Assembly: GCA_028284495.1 (NCBI GenBank)
Contig: JANQRP010000003.1
Location: 1-64,000 of the forward strand
Reading direction: 5' to 3'
Length of the DNA: 64,000 nt
From: Longimicrobiales bacterium
Lineage (GTDB): Bacteria > Gemmatimonadota > Gemmatimonadetes > Longimicrobiales > Gaopeijiaceae
The notes under the pieces are model-generated. The model worked only from the letters and a program-made list of their open reading frames with translations. It was not told the DNA's origin and searched no databases. Of the stretch, positions 8,537-18,016 are shown one piece after another. Both the position numbers and the translations under genes were made by a program. Each line of letters opens with the position of its first letter. Positions within the stretch are counted from its first letter, which is position 1.

Positions 8537-9019
8537 ATGGGGATCAGGACGGATCTGACGTCACTCGGCGCGATCGGACTGGGGACTGCAGTGGCGTTCG
8601 CCGGCACAGGGGCGCTCCTCTTCGCGGGCACCTCCCACACCGTCGACGTGAACGTCGGCAGCTGTGTCGACGTGCCCGCGATCGCGACGCTGGCTGCGCT
8701 TCCGGCCGTGCCGGAGGCTCCCGAGCCGCATCGCGTGAGCGTCGTCGTTTCGGACCGGATCGAGGTCCGCACGGAGTGCCTCACCGACCTCGGCGCTCGA
8801 ATCGAGGCCGTGCGCGTGCGAGCGCGAGCGCAGGCGGGGGAGGCGCGGGCCCGGGCCGCCGAGGTCCGCGTGCGGGCGGAGGAACTCCGGGTCAGGGCCG
8901 AGGAGATCAGGGCCGAGGCGCTCGAGAGCGGAGAGGTGGATGCCGAGCGCATCCAGGAGCTCGTCGAGGCGGCCCTCGAGGACGCCGGGATCCGGCGCGG
9001 GGGCTCCTGGGGCAACTGA
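8537..9019 (+). CDS. Small envelope-anchored or secreted helical protein
   Basis: A 160-residue protein not recognised as a family. An N-terminal hydrophobic helix (about residues 10-31) looks like a signal or anchor. A short Val/Ala/Pro-rich region follows with two cysteines (SCVDV and TECLT). From about residue 85 to 150 there is a charged helix built of repeats such as VRVRAEE, LRVRAEE and IRAEALE, probably a coiled coil or long single helix. ATG 8537 is preferred over a GTG 57 bases upstream because of a strong GGAAGGGGGAGG ribosome site just before it. Nothing adjacent suggests a role. Confidence 0.7.
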   Translation: MGIRTDLTSLGAIGLGTAVAFAGTGALLFAGTSHTVDVNVGSCVDVPAIATLAALPAVPEAPEPHRVSVVVSDRIEVRTECLTDLGARIEAVRVRARAQAGEARARAAEVRVRAEELRVRAEEIRAEALESGEVDAERIQELVEAALEDAGIRRGGSWGN

Positions 9020-9029
9020 CCCCGGCGCC

Positions 9030-10025
9030 TCACACGAAGCCGGCCTGCGCGAGGAGCCGATCCTCCCAGGTGGTGTCGGGTGGGGGCCGCATCTGGGCGC
9101 GATACCAGGCGAAGGTCTCCCGCATTCCCGATTCGAGGTCGCGCAGTTCGACGTCGAGTACGTCCCGCACCCTGTCGCCCGTGACGCCGAGCGCCGGGAT
9201 GTCGAGGTAGGCCCCGAAATAGAGTGGCGGCTCCAGAAGCTGTCCGCCCGCAGCCTCGATGGTCGATCGGGGCACGTGCACGAGGTCCGGCTCCACCGCC
9301 GCCACCCGGGCGAGAGTCCGCACGAAGTCGTTCTGTGTCACCGGCGGGCCGGCCAGGTTGAAGGCCCGCCCGCGTCCGCGGTCGTCGAAGGCCGACCGGA
9401 TCGACGCGTCCGCCACGTCCGCGGCGTGGACCCACTGCATCGTCCGCTCTCCGTCCTCGGGCACCAGGATCGGTCGGCCGGCCATGAGGCGGTCCCAGAA
9501 GAACGCCTCGCGCGGAAACGGGTTGTAGGGCCCGTAGACGAACGCGGGGCGGATCGTGGCGACGGGCAGGCCCTCGTCCTCGGCTTTCCGGAAGAGCGCG
9601 AGCTCGGTCTCGGCCTTCTGCACGCCGTACATGTTCGGATCGGACGAGGGGCGGAGCGCGGCCTCCTCGTCGAAGGGGCCCTCACCCGGACGCGGTTCCG
9701 GGTACGCGGCCACGCTCGAGGTGAACACGTAGCGCGTCAGGCCGGGGTGGGAGATCGCGTCGACGGTGGCGCACACCTGGTCGGCGGTCGTTCCGTGCTG
9801 CCAGTCGTACACGTTGTCGAACACGACGTCGAATCGCCGATCGCCGACAGCGTCACGGACAGCGCCCGCGTCGTTCCGGTCCGCCAGAAGCTCGCCGACG
9901 CGATCGCCGAAGGGCGTGCCGGGGCTGCGGTGCAGGATGGTGACCGCGTCGCCCCGCTCGAGGAGCGCTTCGACGAGTGGGCGGCCGATCAGACTCGTGC
10001 CGCCGATTACGAGAGCGTGTGCCAT
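9030..10025 (-). CDS. NAD-dependent epimerase/dehydratase (extended SDR)
   Basis: A 331-residue extended short-chain dehydrogenase. It opens with the nucleotide-binding glycine motif ALVIGGTSLIG, has FTSSVAAY (strand with catalytic Ser/Thr), YGVQK (Tyr-x-x-x-Lys) near 140 and FVYGPYNPF. The C-terminal substrate domain ends at LLAQAGFV. Closest in appearance to the UDP-sugar epimerase/dehydratase class, but the substrate cannot be read from the sequence. It ends 10 bases from the gene at 8537 (convergent) and is divergent from the acyltransferase at 10101 over a 75-base gap. Confidence 0.88.
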   Translation of the reverse strand: MAHALVIGGTSLIGRPLVEALLERGDAVTILHRSPGTPFGDRVGELLADRNDAGAVRDAVGDRRFDVVFDNVYDWQHGTTADQVCATVDAISHPGLTRYVFTSSVAAYPEPRPGEGPFDEEAALRPSSDPNMYGVQKAETELALFRKAEDEGLPVATIRPAFVYGPYNPFPREAFFWDRLMAGRPILVPEDGERTMQWVHAADVADASIRSAFDDRGRGRAFNLAGPPVTQNDFVRTLARVAAVEPDLVHVPRSTIEAAGGQLLEPPLYFGAYLDIPALGVTGDRVRDVLDVELRDLESGMRETFAWYRAQMRPPPDTTWEDRLLAQAGFV

Positions 10026-10100
10026 GCGGGTACCGGGTGGAGTGAGGTCGGCGACCGAGCCTAGGCCGCATCGTCGCGCCCCGGCAAGGAGGACGCGCGC

Positions 10101-11465
10101 TTGCCGCCATCCGGGGCCGGCGACACCATCCTGTTCCTTCGCTCCCCCGGTGACCGAGGTCTCCCGAAGATGAAGCTCTGGTCGCGCGCCGCCGACGTCG
10201 CCGCGAGGACGCCAGCCGCCAGAAATCGCCTCGTCGACTTCCTCCGTGCGGCGTCCATCCTGGCGGTGATCTCGGGCCACTGGATGCTCACGGCGCCCTA
10301 CCTCGTTGGGGGCGAGGTGGTACTCGGAAACATGCTGGAGCTCGCCGACTTCACGCGGTGGCTCTCGTGGGCCTTCCAGGTGATGCCCGTGTTCTTCCTC
10401 GTGGGCGGGTACGCCAACGCCGCGTCGTGGGGGGCAGCGCTTCGCGATGGCAAGCCGTTCGCAGCGTGGCTCGACTCGCGGCTGCGGAGGCTCCTTCTGC
10501 CCGTGCTGCCGCTGATCGCCCTCTGGGTGGTGCTCGCCCCGGTGGGCCGGGCGCTCGGACTCGACCCGTCGCTCGTCGAGGGAGCGTCGCGCATTGCGCT
10601 CGTGCCGATCTGGTTCCTCGCGATCTACTCGGTGATCATCCTCTTCGTCCCGCTGACCTATCGCTGGTGGGAGCGGTACGGGTTCTGGTCGTTCATCCTG
10701 CCGGCGGGTCTCGCGACGCTCGACGACGCCCTCTTCTTCGCGGGGTTCGCGGCGCTTGGCTGGCTCAACTACCTCTTCATCTGGATCGCCGTCCACCAGC
10801 TCGGCTACGCATGGATGGACGGCAGAATCTCGTCCCGGCCGGCTCGGATGGCGTGGGGGGTCGCCGGGCTCGGCGCGCTCGTGGGGCTGACGGTCGCGGG
10901 ACCGTATCCGATCGCCATGATCAGCGTTCCCGGGGGGGAGATCAGCAATACGCTGCCGCCCAAGCTCCCGCTGCTGGCGCTCGCGATCGCGCAGGCGGGC
11001 CTGGTGCTCGCCGCCGAGTCTCCTCTCCGGCGTTGGCTCTCCCGGCCGACGCCGTGGACGGCAGCTGTTCTGCTCAACGGCATGATCATGACCATCTACC
11101 TCTGGCACTCGACGGCGATGGTGCTGATCATCGCGCTCGCGGGTCGGATGGGCGGGATCGGGCTCGGCGTGGATCCCGCCACCGGCGCGTGGTGGGCGGT
11201 TCGCCCGATCTGGCTCGGGATCTACGCCGTGGCACTCGCCACCATGATGCCGCTGGTCGCCCGCTTCGAGCGCATGCCGGGGCCCGGCCGCCATGCGTCG
11301 GCCCTCCGACAAGTCGCCGGGGCGCTCGCGATGTGCGTCGGGCTGGCGCTCCTCTCCTACGCGGGTCTGGGCGGCGCGACGCCGCTCCCGGTTCAGGTGG
11401 TGGGCGCGGTCACGCCGCTGGCGGGCGCACTGATCGCGGGGCTGCTGCTCACCCCGTCGAAGTGA
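10101..11465 (+). CDS. Acyltransferase 3 family membrane protein
   Basis: A 454-residue polytopic protein of the acyltransferase-3 superfamily: RLVDFLRAASILAVISGHW early (the His is the family's catalytic candidate), PVFFLVGGYANA, and about ten membrane segments ending with MIMTIYLWHSTAM. Members O-acylate cell-surface glycans, lipids or peptidoglycan. A TTG start at 10101 is chosen because AAGGAGG at 10086-10092 lies at ideal distance; ATG 10170 is an alternative with a poorer site. The last 17 bases overlap the convergent amidohydrolase. Confidence 0.85.
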   Translation: MPPSGAGDTILFLRSPGDRGLPKMKLWSRAADVAARTPAARNRLVDFLRAASILAVISGHWMLTAPYLVGGEVVLGNMLELADFTRWLSWAFQVMPVFFLVGGYANAASWGAALRDGKPFAAWLDSRLRRLLLPVLPLIALWVVLAPVGRALGLDPSLVEGASRIALVPIWFLAIYSVIILFVPLTYRWWERYGFWSFILPAGLATLDDALFFAGFAALGWLNYLFIWIAVHQLGYAWMDGRISSRPARMAWGVAGLGALVGLTVAGPYPIAMISVPGGEISNTLPPKLPLLALAIAQAGLVLAAESPLRRWLSRPTPWTAAVLLNGMIMTIYLWHSTAMVLIIALAGRMGGIGLGVDPATGAWWAVRPIWLGIYAVALATMMPLVARFERMPGPGRHASALRQVAGALAMCVGLALLSYAGLGGATPLPVQVVGAVTPLAGALIAGLLLTPSK

Positions 11466-12777
11466 GCCGGAGGGCGGCCTCCGTGGCCTTCGCGAGGATC
11501 TCGTCCTCGTCCGCCACCTCGATGCGTCGGTCGTGCATCAGCACCCGGCCGGCGCACACCGTCGTATGCACCACGCTCCCGTTCGCGGCGTAGACCAGGT
11601 CGGACGACGTGTCGTGGCCGGGGCGTGTCGCCGGGCCCGACAGATCGAGCAGAAGGAAGTCCGCCGGCTCGCCCTCGGCGATGCGTCCGTTGGCGCCCGG
11701 GTCTTCACGGTCGAACACCGCCGCCGCCTCGGTCGTCACGAGCGCGAGCGCCTCGCGCGCCGGCAGCGTGGTCGGGTCGCCGGAGCGATGCTTCTGGAGC
11801 AGCGCGAGGAGCTTCAGGTCCTCGAAGAGGTCGAGGTTGTTGTTCGAGGCCACGCCGTCGGTGCCGACCAGCACCCGCAGGCCCGCGTCCCTCGCCGCCC
11901 GGAAGTCGAAGATCCCGCCCACGGCGAGCTTCAGGTTGGCGGCGGGATTGGTCACGGCGGTCGCGCCCGACTGGGCGAGCAGTGCCCGCTCGTCGTCGTC
12001 GAGGTGAACGCAGTGGGCGGCCACGAGTCGCTCGTTCACGAGCCCGAGTCGGTCGAGCAGGCGAGTGGGGCGCACACCATGGGCGGCGAGGCAGTCCTGT
12101 ACCTCGCCGAGCGTCTCGGAGAGGTGGATGTGGAAGGGGAGGTCGTGCGCACCGGCGAGGTCGCCGAGCCAGTGGAGGTTGCGCCCGGATACCGAATAGA
12201 TCGCGTGCGGCGCGATGGACGCACGCACCCCGGGTCCCCAGTCGCCACGCTGCTCGAGCCACGACTCCACCTCGGTGCGCCATCGCGCTTCGACCGACGC
12301 CTGGCCAAAGTCCACGAAGGCGGCCCCGATCACGGCGCGTACGCCGAGCTCCTCGGCGGCCCGGGCGATCGCGGGCGCGTGCCAGTACATCTCGTTGAAC
12401 CGGGTCGTGCCGGACCGGATCATCTCGACGATGGCGAGGCGCGTCCCGTGGTAGACGTCGTGTGCCGTCATCCGGACCTCGGCGGGCCAGATCCGTTCCC
12501 GTAGCCAGGTCATCAGCGGCAGGTCGTCGCCCCACCCTCGAAAGAGGGTCATCGCGGCGTGCGTGTGCCCGTTGGTGAGCGACGGGACGAGATGCAGGCC
12601 TTCGGCGTCGAGCGTCCGGGCAGGCGGCGCGTGCCCCGAGCGTCCGGGGTCCGACGCGTGAACGTCTCCCGCCTCGGCGTCCGCGATCCGTGTGATCCGG
12701 CCGTCGCGGACCGACACGTCCACGACCCGCCCCTCGAGCAGCGCGCCGCGGAGGTGGAGATCCATGGTGGGAGTCAC
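11449..12777 (-). CDS. Amidohydrolase, MTA/SAH deaminase-like (MtaD/SsnA group)
   Basis: A 442-residue metal-dependent amidohydrolase. It has the HxH motif in TNGHTHAAM followed by TLFRGWGDDLPLMTWL, which is characteristic of the methylthioadenosine/S-adenosylhomocysteine deaminase and chlorohydrolase group. Further ligands appear as LPFHIHLSET, VAAHCVHL and VGTDGVASNNNLDLFEDL (Asp). Family members deaminate purine-type substrates via one Zn or Fe. Which substrate is used here is not determinable. GTG 12777 is the longest start; ATG 12765 is equally plausible because neither has a clear ribosome site. Confidence 0.88.
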   Translation of the reverse strand: MTPTMDLHLRGALLEGRVVDVSVRDGRITRIADAEAGDVHASDPGRSGHAPPARTLDAEGLHLVPSLTNGHTHAAMTLFRGWGDDLPLMTWLRERIWPAEVRMTAHDVYHGTRLAIVEMIRSGTTRFNEMYWHAPAIARAAEELGVRAVIGAAFVDFGQASVEARWRTEVESWLEQRGDWGPGVRASIAPHAIYSVSGRNLHWLGDLAGAHDLPFHIHLSETLGEVQDCLAAHGVRPTRLLDRLGLVNERLVAAHCVHLDDDERALLAQSGATAVTNPAANLKLAVGGIFDFRAARDAGLRVLVGTDGVASNNNLDLFEDLKLLALLQKHRSGDPTTLPAREALALVTTEAAAVFDREDPGANGRIAEGEPADFLLLDLSGPATRPGHDTSSDLVYAANGSVVHTTVCAGRVLMHDRRIEVADEDEILAKATEAALRLTSTG

Positions 12778-12821
12778 GACGGGGTCGGCCGACCGGCCGG
12801 AGCGCTACGGGTCGCCCCGGA

Positions 12822-13868
12822 TCAGCCGCTGGAGATCCAGGTCTGCAGCGCGCGGAGGAGCTTCGAGTCGAACCAGGTGCCGCCGGTACCGACCAGCGTG
12901 CTCATGGCCTCCTTCACCGACATCCGGTCGCGGAACGGCCGGTCCTCAGTGATGGCGGTCCAGTACTCGGCGAGGGCCACCACCTGGCCTCCGAGCGAGA
13001 TCTCGCTGCCCCGCTTCCCGTCGGGGTAGCCGGACCCGTCCACCCGCTCGTGGTGCTCCAGAACGAAGCGGGGCACGTCGCCGAGGTGGTCCATCGGCAT
13101 GAGGATCTCCGCCCCCCGGCGAGGGTGCGCGGCCACGTGACCGAACTCCTCCTTGGTGAGCTGGCCCGGCTTGTTCACGACGTCGTCCGGCACGGCGATC
13201 ATGCCCAGGTCGTGCAGAAGTCCCGCGGTCCGGATGACCGACACCTGGTCGGCCGGAAGGCCGAGCGCCCGCGCCACCCCCGCCGCGCAGTTGGCTACGG
13301 CCTGACTGTGCCCGCGGAACAGCGGAGTTCTCGCCTCCTGGGCGTTGAGCAGAGCGGTGAGGGTGCCGACCGTCACCTTCTTGAGCACGCTCGCCTGCCG
13401 CCCCGATTCCTGGCGCACGGTGGCCTCGGCCTGATGCGCCGCATCCTCGCGGGTGTACGCCACGAGCGCCCGCCGCAGCACCCGCGTGAACGGTTCCGAC
13501 CCGATCGGCTTCATCACGTAGCCGAAGGCACCGGCCCGGAGGGCGAGATCCGCGCTGGCCTCGTCGCCACCGCGGGCGAGGAGGACGACCTTCGCGAAGG
13601 GCTCCACGTCGAGCACCCCCTGAACGAAGTCGAGACTCGACATCGAGGGAAGATCGTGATCCTTCACCACGATCGGGTGCGGCGTGTCCGCCATCGCCGC
13701 CAGCGCCTCGCCGGCGTCGGAGAAGGCGACGACCTCGTAGCCGGCCCGCTCCAGCGCCGCCCGGCAGCCCTCGATGATCCGGTCGTCGTCCGCCACCACG
13801 ACCACGGTGTCGTCGCGGTCCGGAGGGCGGGTCGGGTCGGTCGGAATCATCGAGGAATCTGCTGCCAT
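12822..13868 (-). CDS. Response regulator with HD-GYP phosphodiesterase domain
   Basis: A 348-residue two-domain protein. An N-terminal receiver (about 20-135) contains VVVVADDDR, the acceptor-region VVKDHDLPSM and the conserved Lys in YVMKPIGS. A C-terminal HD-GYP domain follows with GHSQAV, the catalytic LLHDLGMIAVP and HHERVDGSGYP. HD-GYP proteins hydrolyse c-di-GMP. No histidine kinase is nearby, so this is an orphan regulator. The start is uncertain: ATG 13868, ATG 13850 and a GTG near 13911 preceded by GAGG are all in frame. Confidence 0.9.
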   Translation of the reverse strand: MAADSSMIPTDPTRPPDRDDTVVVVADDDRIIEGCRAALERAGYEVVAFSDAGEALAAMADTPHPIVVKDHDLPSMSSLDFVQGVLDVEPFAKVVLLARGGDEASADLALRAGAFGYVMKPIGSEPFTRVLRRALVAYTREDAAHQAEATVRQESGRQASVLKKVTVGTLTALLNAQEARTPLFRGHSQAVANCAAGVARALGLPADQVSVIRTAGLLHDLGMIAVPDDVVNKPGQLTKEEFGHVAAHPRRGAEILMPMDHLGDVPRFVLEHHERVDGSGYPDGKRGSEISLGGQVVALAEYWTAITEDRPFRDRMSVKEAMSTLVGTGGTWFDSKLLRALQTWISSG

Positions 13869-13975
13869 CTGCGAAGTCGGGGCCGGATCGGGGTTCACGG
13901 TCGTCACCGTGCCCTCAACATAGCGCGAAAACGGCAGATTCGCCCGTTCCGCGCCGAACCACGCCTGCCTCTCCT

Positions 13976-14497
13976 TCAGGCGGGTGGGAGATACCGCTCC
14001 TTGTAGATGGTCCTGCGGAAGAGCCACCCCGCGAACGCCCCGAGCCACTTGAGCGGATAGTGCTTGAATCGGAGGTCGATCAGCTCGATCAGGTTGCCCT
14101 CGAGGTCCTTCGCGAAGAAGAAGGTGTGGTAGCGGGGCGAGTTCTCCGGCTCGCTCACGATCTCGACCCCGTGACTCACCAGCCAATCGTGCCACTTCCG
14201 CGTGTTGATCACGTCGATGCCGATGTGCGTCAGCCCGACTCGGTTCCACGGGATCTCGACCGGGTCCTGGTCCGGCCTGAACTCGAAGATCTCCAGGATA
14301 CCGCCCCCCGGGAGGCGGAGCCATCCGATGGTGACCTGCGGCGCCTCGTGGTCCACGCCGAAGAACTCGCGGACCCGCTCCGGGGGGGCGTCTCCCACCC
14401 CGACGAGGCGCGCGCCGAACACCTCGGCGTAGAACTGGACGAAGGCGTCGAAGTCCCGGACGGTGATTCCGACGTGGCTGAAGGATCGTGCCCTCAC
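13976..14497 (-). CDS. VOC-family (glyoxalase/dioxygenase fold) protein
   Basis: A 173-residue vicinal-oxygen-chelate protein made of two beta-alpha-beta-beta-beta modules. Candidate metal ligands sit at FSHVGITV (His near 8), ILEIFEF, LTHIGIDV and LIELIDL, the usual spacing for a metalloenzyme. The C-terminal tail (WLFRRTIYKERYLPP) is basic. The substrate could be lactoylglutathione, a catechol or another compound. It uses a GTG start and lies between the HD-GYP and GMC genes on the same strand. Confidence 0.85.
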   Translation of the reverse strand: MRARSFSHVGITVRDFDAFVQFYAEVFGARLVGVGDAPPERVREFFGVDHEAPQVTIGWLRLPGGGILEIFEFRPDQDPVEIPWNRVGLTHIGIDVINTRKWHDWLVSHGVEIVSEPENSPRYHTFFFAKDLEGNLIELIDLRFKHYPLKWLGAFAGWLFRRTIYKERYLPPA

Positions 14498-14561
14498 GGG
14501 GTCGCTCCTGGCTCGGAGATGGGTGGGGGGAGACGCCTGCCCGGCGTGGAGAGAAGTCTAG

Positions 14562-16079
14562 TCAGAAGTGCTTGTCCGCGATGTGATCGGCGGCGCGGAG
14601 CGCCTGCGCGGCGACGGTGAGGCCGGGATTCACGGCCGCGGACGACGGGAAGAAGGACGCGTCCACGACGAACAGGTTCTCGACGTCGTGACTGCGGCAC
14701 CAGGGATCGAGCACCGACGAGGCGGGGTCGGTGCCGAACACTGCGGTGCCGCACTGATGGGTCGTGTTGACGACGCCCATCGACACCGGCACTGCCGCCC
14801 AGAACCCCGCCTCACGAAGCAGCTTTCGCGTGACCTCGATGAGTTCGGCGTGTGCCTCCGCGTTGTGCGGACGGTACGCAAGCCGGATGCGACCATCGTC
14901 GGTGAGCGTCACGCGGTTGTCGGGGTCTGGAAGGTCCTCGGTCATGACCAGCCACTCCGAGCCCCGCTCGAACCACATGCGGTACAGCCACGCGGGGATG
15001 TGACGCGCGAGGCCCGAGCCGCCGCTCTTCGCCATGTCGGCGTAGGCGCGCCCCTGCGACTGGACGTTGCCGAGCGGGTGGCGACCGTCCGGTCCGTGCA
15101 GGTAGAAGTCGTTGATGGCGAGGGTCTTCGCGAACTCGGTGTCGTGCCGCCGGGGCATGAAGGCCCCGATCATGGTCGAGAGGTGCGCCATGTACCGACG
15201 ACCCACGAGGCCCGAGGAGTTCGCGAGGCCGTCGGGGTGGGCCGCGTTCGGCGACCGGAGGAGCAGCGCGGCGGAGTTCACGGCGCCACAGGAGACCACG
15301 AACAGCGGCGCCTCGACACGAACCTCGCCGTCGGCGCGGACGATCTCCGCGGCGGTCACGCGCTCGCCGTCCGGGCCGGTTACGAGACGTCGGGCGTAGC
15401 TGCCCGTCCACAGCGTGACGTCGCCCTCGTCCATCGCCGGGGTCATGGCGCAGACGTCGGCGTCGCTCTTCCTTCGGATCATGCACGGGAACGAGTTGCA
15501 GGTCGCGCAGAGCACGCAGCCTCCCTCCCGTCCGGGTTCGATCACGCCGAGCGGCTGATGCGAGGGGTTGAGCCCCATCTCGCGGAAGCGTTCGGCGACC
15601 CGGGCGATACGCCCCTGGTGCTCGATGGGGGGATTCGGGAAGGGACCCCGGGGCGGCTCGGTGGGGTCGAGCCCGGCCTCGCAGTGGACGCTGTACATCC
15701 GCTCGGCTCGCTCGTAGAAGGGCGCGAGCGTGGCGTAGTCGATCGGCCACGCGGGCGACGTGCCGCCCCGGTGCTCGAGTTCGCCGAAGTCCTCCTCCCT
15801 GAACCGATACAGCACCGATCCCCAGAACTTCGAGTTTCCACCCACGCAGTAGTGCGTGTAGGGCGAGAACTCCTCGTCGTGGCGATCGACCCACATCTCG
15901 GGCGTCCGGTAGCGCTGCGCCCCCCACACCTCGGCCGGGTCCCAGTTGGCCGGCTCCTGCGGAATGAAGTCACCACGCTCGACCACCAGGATGCGGGCCC
16001 CGGTGGCCGCGAGGCGGCGTGCCACGGTCCCGCCACCCACGCCGCTCCCCAGCACGACGACGTCGAACGCCTCGGTCAT
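14562..16079 (-). CDS. GMC-family FAD-dependent oxidoreductase
   Basis: A 505-residue GMC oxidoreductase. FAD motif VVLGSGVGGGTVARRL at the N-terminus with LVVERGD; YCVGGNSKFWGSVLYR is the second GMC region. A cysteine cluster (CVLCATCNSFPC) lies around residue 190. The C-terminal catalytic region has TTHQCGTAVFG and VNPGLTVAAQAL. Such enzymes oxidise alcohols or sugars; the cysteine cluster recalls the subgroup that transfers electrons to a partner rather than O2. Its ATG overlaps the stop of the upstream Gfo/Idh gene, so the two form a coupled pair, plausibly in polyol or sugar oxidation. Confidence 0.92.
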   Translation of the reverse strand: MTEAFDVVVLGSGVGGGTVARRLAATGARILVVERGDFIPQEPANWDPAEVWGAQRYRTPEMWVDRHDEEFSPYTHYCVGGNSKFWGSVLYRFREEDFGELEHRGGTSPAWPIDYATLAPFYERAERMYSVHCEAGLDPTEPPRGPFPNPPIEHQGRIARVAERFREMGLNPSHQPLGVIEPGREGGCVLCATCNSFPCMIRRKSDADVCAMTPAMDEGDVTLWTGSYARRLVTGPDGERVTAAEIVRADGEVRVEAPLFVVSCGAVNSAALLLRSPNAAHPDGLANSSGLVGRRYMAHLSTMIGAFMPRRHDTEFAKTLAINDFYLHGPDGRHPLGNVQSQGRAYADMAKSGGSGLARHIPAWLYRMWFERGSEWLVMTEDLPDPDNRVTLTDDGRIRLAYRPHNAEAHAELIEVTRKLLREAGFWAAVPVSMGVVNTTHQCGTAVFGTDPASSVLDPWCRSHDVENLFVVDASFFPSSAAVNPGLTVAAQALRAADHIADKHF

Positions 16080-17116
16080 GCGGGGTCGTCGCGCCCGGTG
16101 CGGGCCGGGAGGGACCCGCCACCTCGCCGGCGGATCGAGGCATAGACCTGCTCCATGAGCTCGTGGTCCTCACGCGCCCGCTCGAGGCTCATCTCGACCG
16201 GCGGACCTCCCCGGATCGCCCGCACGAAGTCCTCATACATGGCGCGGTAGCCGCGAATGTCGCGGAAGCCCGGGAACGACAGCTTCGGCCAGCCCTTCCC
16301 GCGCACGAACACGAAGCCCCCGTTCGACTCGAAGGTGATCACGCCGTCGCGTCCGTACAGCCGGGATCGTCCGAGACCGCGCAGCAGCGTGGGCACCTCG
16401 CGCGAGTAGAAGAGCGCGCCCGCCGCACCCGAGTCGTACTCGAACGACACGAGCATGCTCTTGGTACGAGCGTCGCCCTCCAGCGGGTCGACGTGCGAGT
16501 CGTCCGGGCGGTATCCGGTGATACGCGTGATCCGGTGGCCGAGGCTGCCCGCCACGTGGAGCCAGTGGATGCCCTCCTCGAAGAAGGCGTCCCCACCCGC
16601 CATCTCCTCGTCGTTCCGCCAGTCGTCGGCGGTCTTGGGCTTCCGCATGACGGTGGCGAAATGCCCGAAGAGGAAGTCTCCGATCACCCCGGAAGCGAGA
16701 AGACGGCGCAGCTCGATCACGAGGGGCTTGTAGTGGTCGTTCTCGCCGACGATGACCACCCGTTCGGCCGCGTCGCGCGCCGCGATCACGGCGTCGTAGT
16801 CGGCCAGCGCGGGGAACGCCGGCTTCTCGACCAGCACGTGCTTCCCGGCGGCGAGCGCGCGCAGGGTGAGCTCCCGGTGGTAGCGGGGTGGAACCGCGAC
16901 CACGACCGCATCCACGTCGTCGTCGGCGATCGCCGCGTCGTACCCGTCCCATGCGGCGACGCCCCCGAGCTTCCGGCGGTAGGCCTCCGCCTTCTCGGGA
17001 TCCCGGCTCGCGAAGCTCCACACCACGTCGCTCCCGAGCGCCCGGAGGTGCCGTGCGTGAACGCGCGTGATGAAGCCGCACCCGAGGAAGGCGATGTGCA
17101 CGGGGCGTCGGATCAC
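16076..17116 (-). CDS. Gfo/Idh/MocA family NAD(P)-dependent oxidoreductase
   Basis: A 346-residue protein starting with the Rossmann motif IAFLGCGFITRVHARHLRAL, followed by DAVVVAVPPRYH and the family signature KHVLVEKPAF (Lys of the EKP motif). The C-terminal domain contains HWLHVAGSLG, where the His may be catalytic. Members oxidise or isomerise sugars, inositols and related compounds. The 3' end overlaps the GMC start by 4 bases, and the VTT-family gene ends 10 bases upstream. Confidence 0.92.
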   Translation of the reverse strand: MIRRPVHIAFLGCGFITRVHARHLRALGSDVVWSFASRDPEKAEAYRRKLGGVAAWDGYDAAIADDDVDAVVVAVPPRYHRELTLRALAAGKHVLVEKPAFPALADYDAVIAARDAAERVVIVGENDHYKPLVIELRRLLASGVIGDFLFGHFATVMRKPKTADDWRNDEEMAGGDAFFEEGIHWLHVAGSLGHRITRITGYRPDDSHVDPLEGDARTKSMLVSFEYDSGAAGALFYSREVPTLLRGLGRSRLYGRDGVITFESNGGFVFVRGKGWPKLSFPGFRDIRGYRAMYEDFVRAIRGGPPVEMSLERAREDHELMEQVYASIRRRGGGSLPARTGRDDPA

Positions 17117-17126
17117 GACTGTCCCT

Positions 17127-17825
17127 TCACGAGCGTTCCTCGACGTTCGTGGTGGCCCACGGCTCCTCGTCGCCTTCGCCGTCGTCCTCCCCGCCGCGCA
17201 GAGCGTCGTACCCCGAAGAGTTCGACTGGGACTTCGACCGCCCCCAGAGCGCCATCCCCAGGATGAGCATCGCCAGCACGACGAGGCTCCAGGTCGGCGG
17301 CTGCAGCACGTACCCGAGATACGCCAGCATCCAGTACCGGGGCGTGCGGCCGATGACCATGGCCCACATGTACATCGTGCGGGAGTACCCCGACGCGAGC
17401 GCCAGGAACTTGAACGGGTAGTACGGAATCGGCGTGAGGCCGGTCACGACGAGCGTCAGGAACGGCGCCTTCGAAAACCAGCGATCGGCCTTCTGGTACA
17501 GCGCGGCGTCCACGTACTTTGCCCGCACCCCCGGCTTGTGGACGAACTTCAGCGTCCAGCGGTAGTCGATCAGTGCCGCGACCAGCGCTCCCCACGTCGA
17601 GATGAGCGCGCACGCCCATGCGCCGTGGTCGCGCGCGATGCCCAGCAGGACCGGCTCATGCGGGAACGGCGAGATGAAGACGTGCGACGGGACCGTGTAG
17701 AGCCCGAGCTGGAGGATTCCCCAGTATTCGTCGGGTGTGGCGAGCAGGAACGCCACCACCGCCGACGCGACCGTCAGAGCCCACGGCACGAACCAGCCGC
17801 GGACCGCCGTCCTCGTGGGCGTCAT
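17127..17825 (-). CDS. VTT/SNARE-associated (DedA-like) membrane protein
   Basis: A 232-residue membrane protein with a VTT-type core: an N-terminal helix, an amphipathic re-entrant region, and the signature LTPIPYYPFKFLALASGY around 145-162, then two C-terminal helices and an acidic tail (GEDDGEGDEE). DedA-type proteins affect lipid flipping and membrane homeostasis; the specific role here is unknown. The ATG has CGGAG six bases upstream. It may head a transcript with the Gfo/Idh and GMC genes. Confidence 0.8.
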   Translation of the reverse strand: MTPTRTAVRGWFVPWALTVASAVVAFLLATPDEYWGILQLGLYTVPSHVFISPFPHEPVLLGIARDHGAWACALISTWGALVAALIDYRWTLKFVHKPGVRAKYVDAALYQKADRWFSKAPFLTLVVTGLTPIPYYPFKFLALASGYSRTMYMWAMVIGRTPRYWMLAYLGYVLQPPTWSLVVLAMLILGMALWGRSKSQSNSSGYDALRGGEDDGEGDEEPWATTNVEERS

Positions 17826-18016
17826 CGAACTCCGCCGGGCACGGCGAAGCGCTGCATTCCGGCTGTGGTAGGCACCCTGCGTTCCCGTCGATGATGGATG
17901 GGCGAGATATCGCCCCGGGTCCGACACGTCGCGACGAAGTTCTGAACGGTGTCCGAAGGGGAGATGCGGGGCAAGGCGTGGAAAGATCGACGATCGCCCC
18001 GCATGCGTCGCCGACG

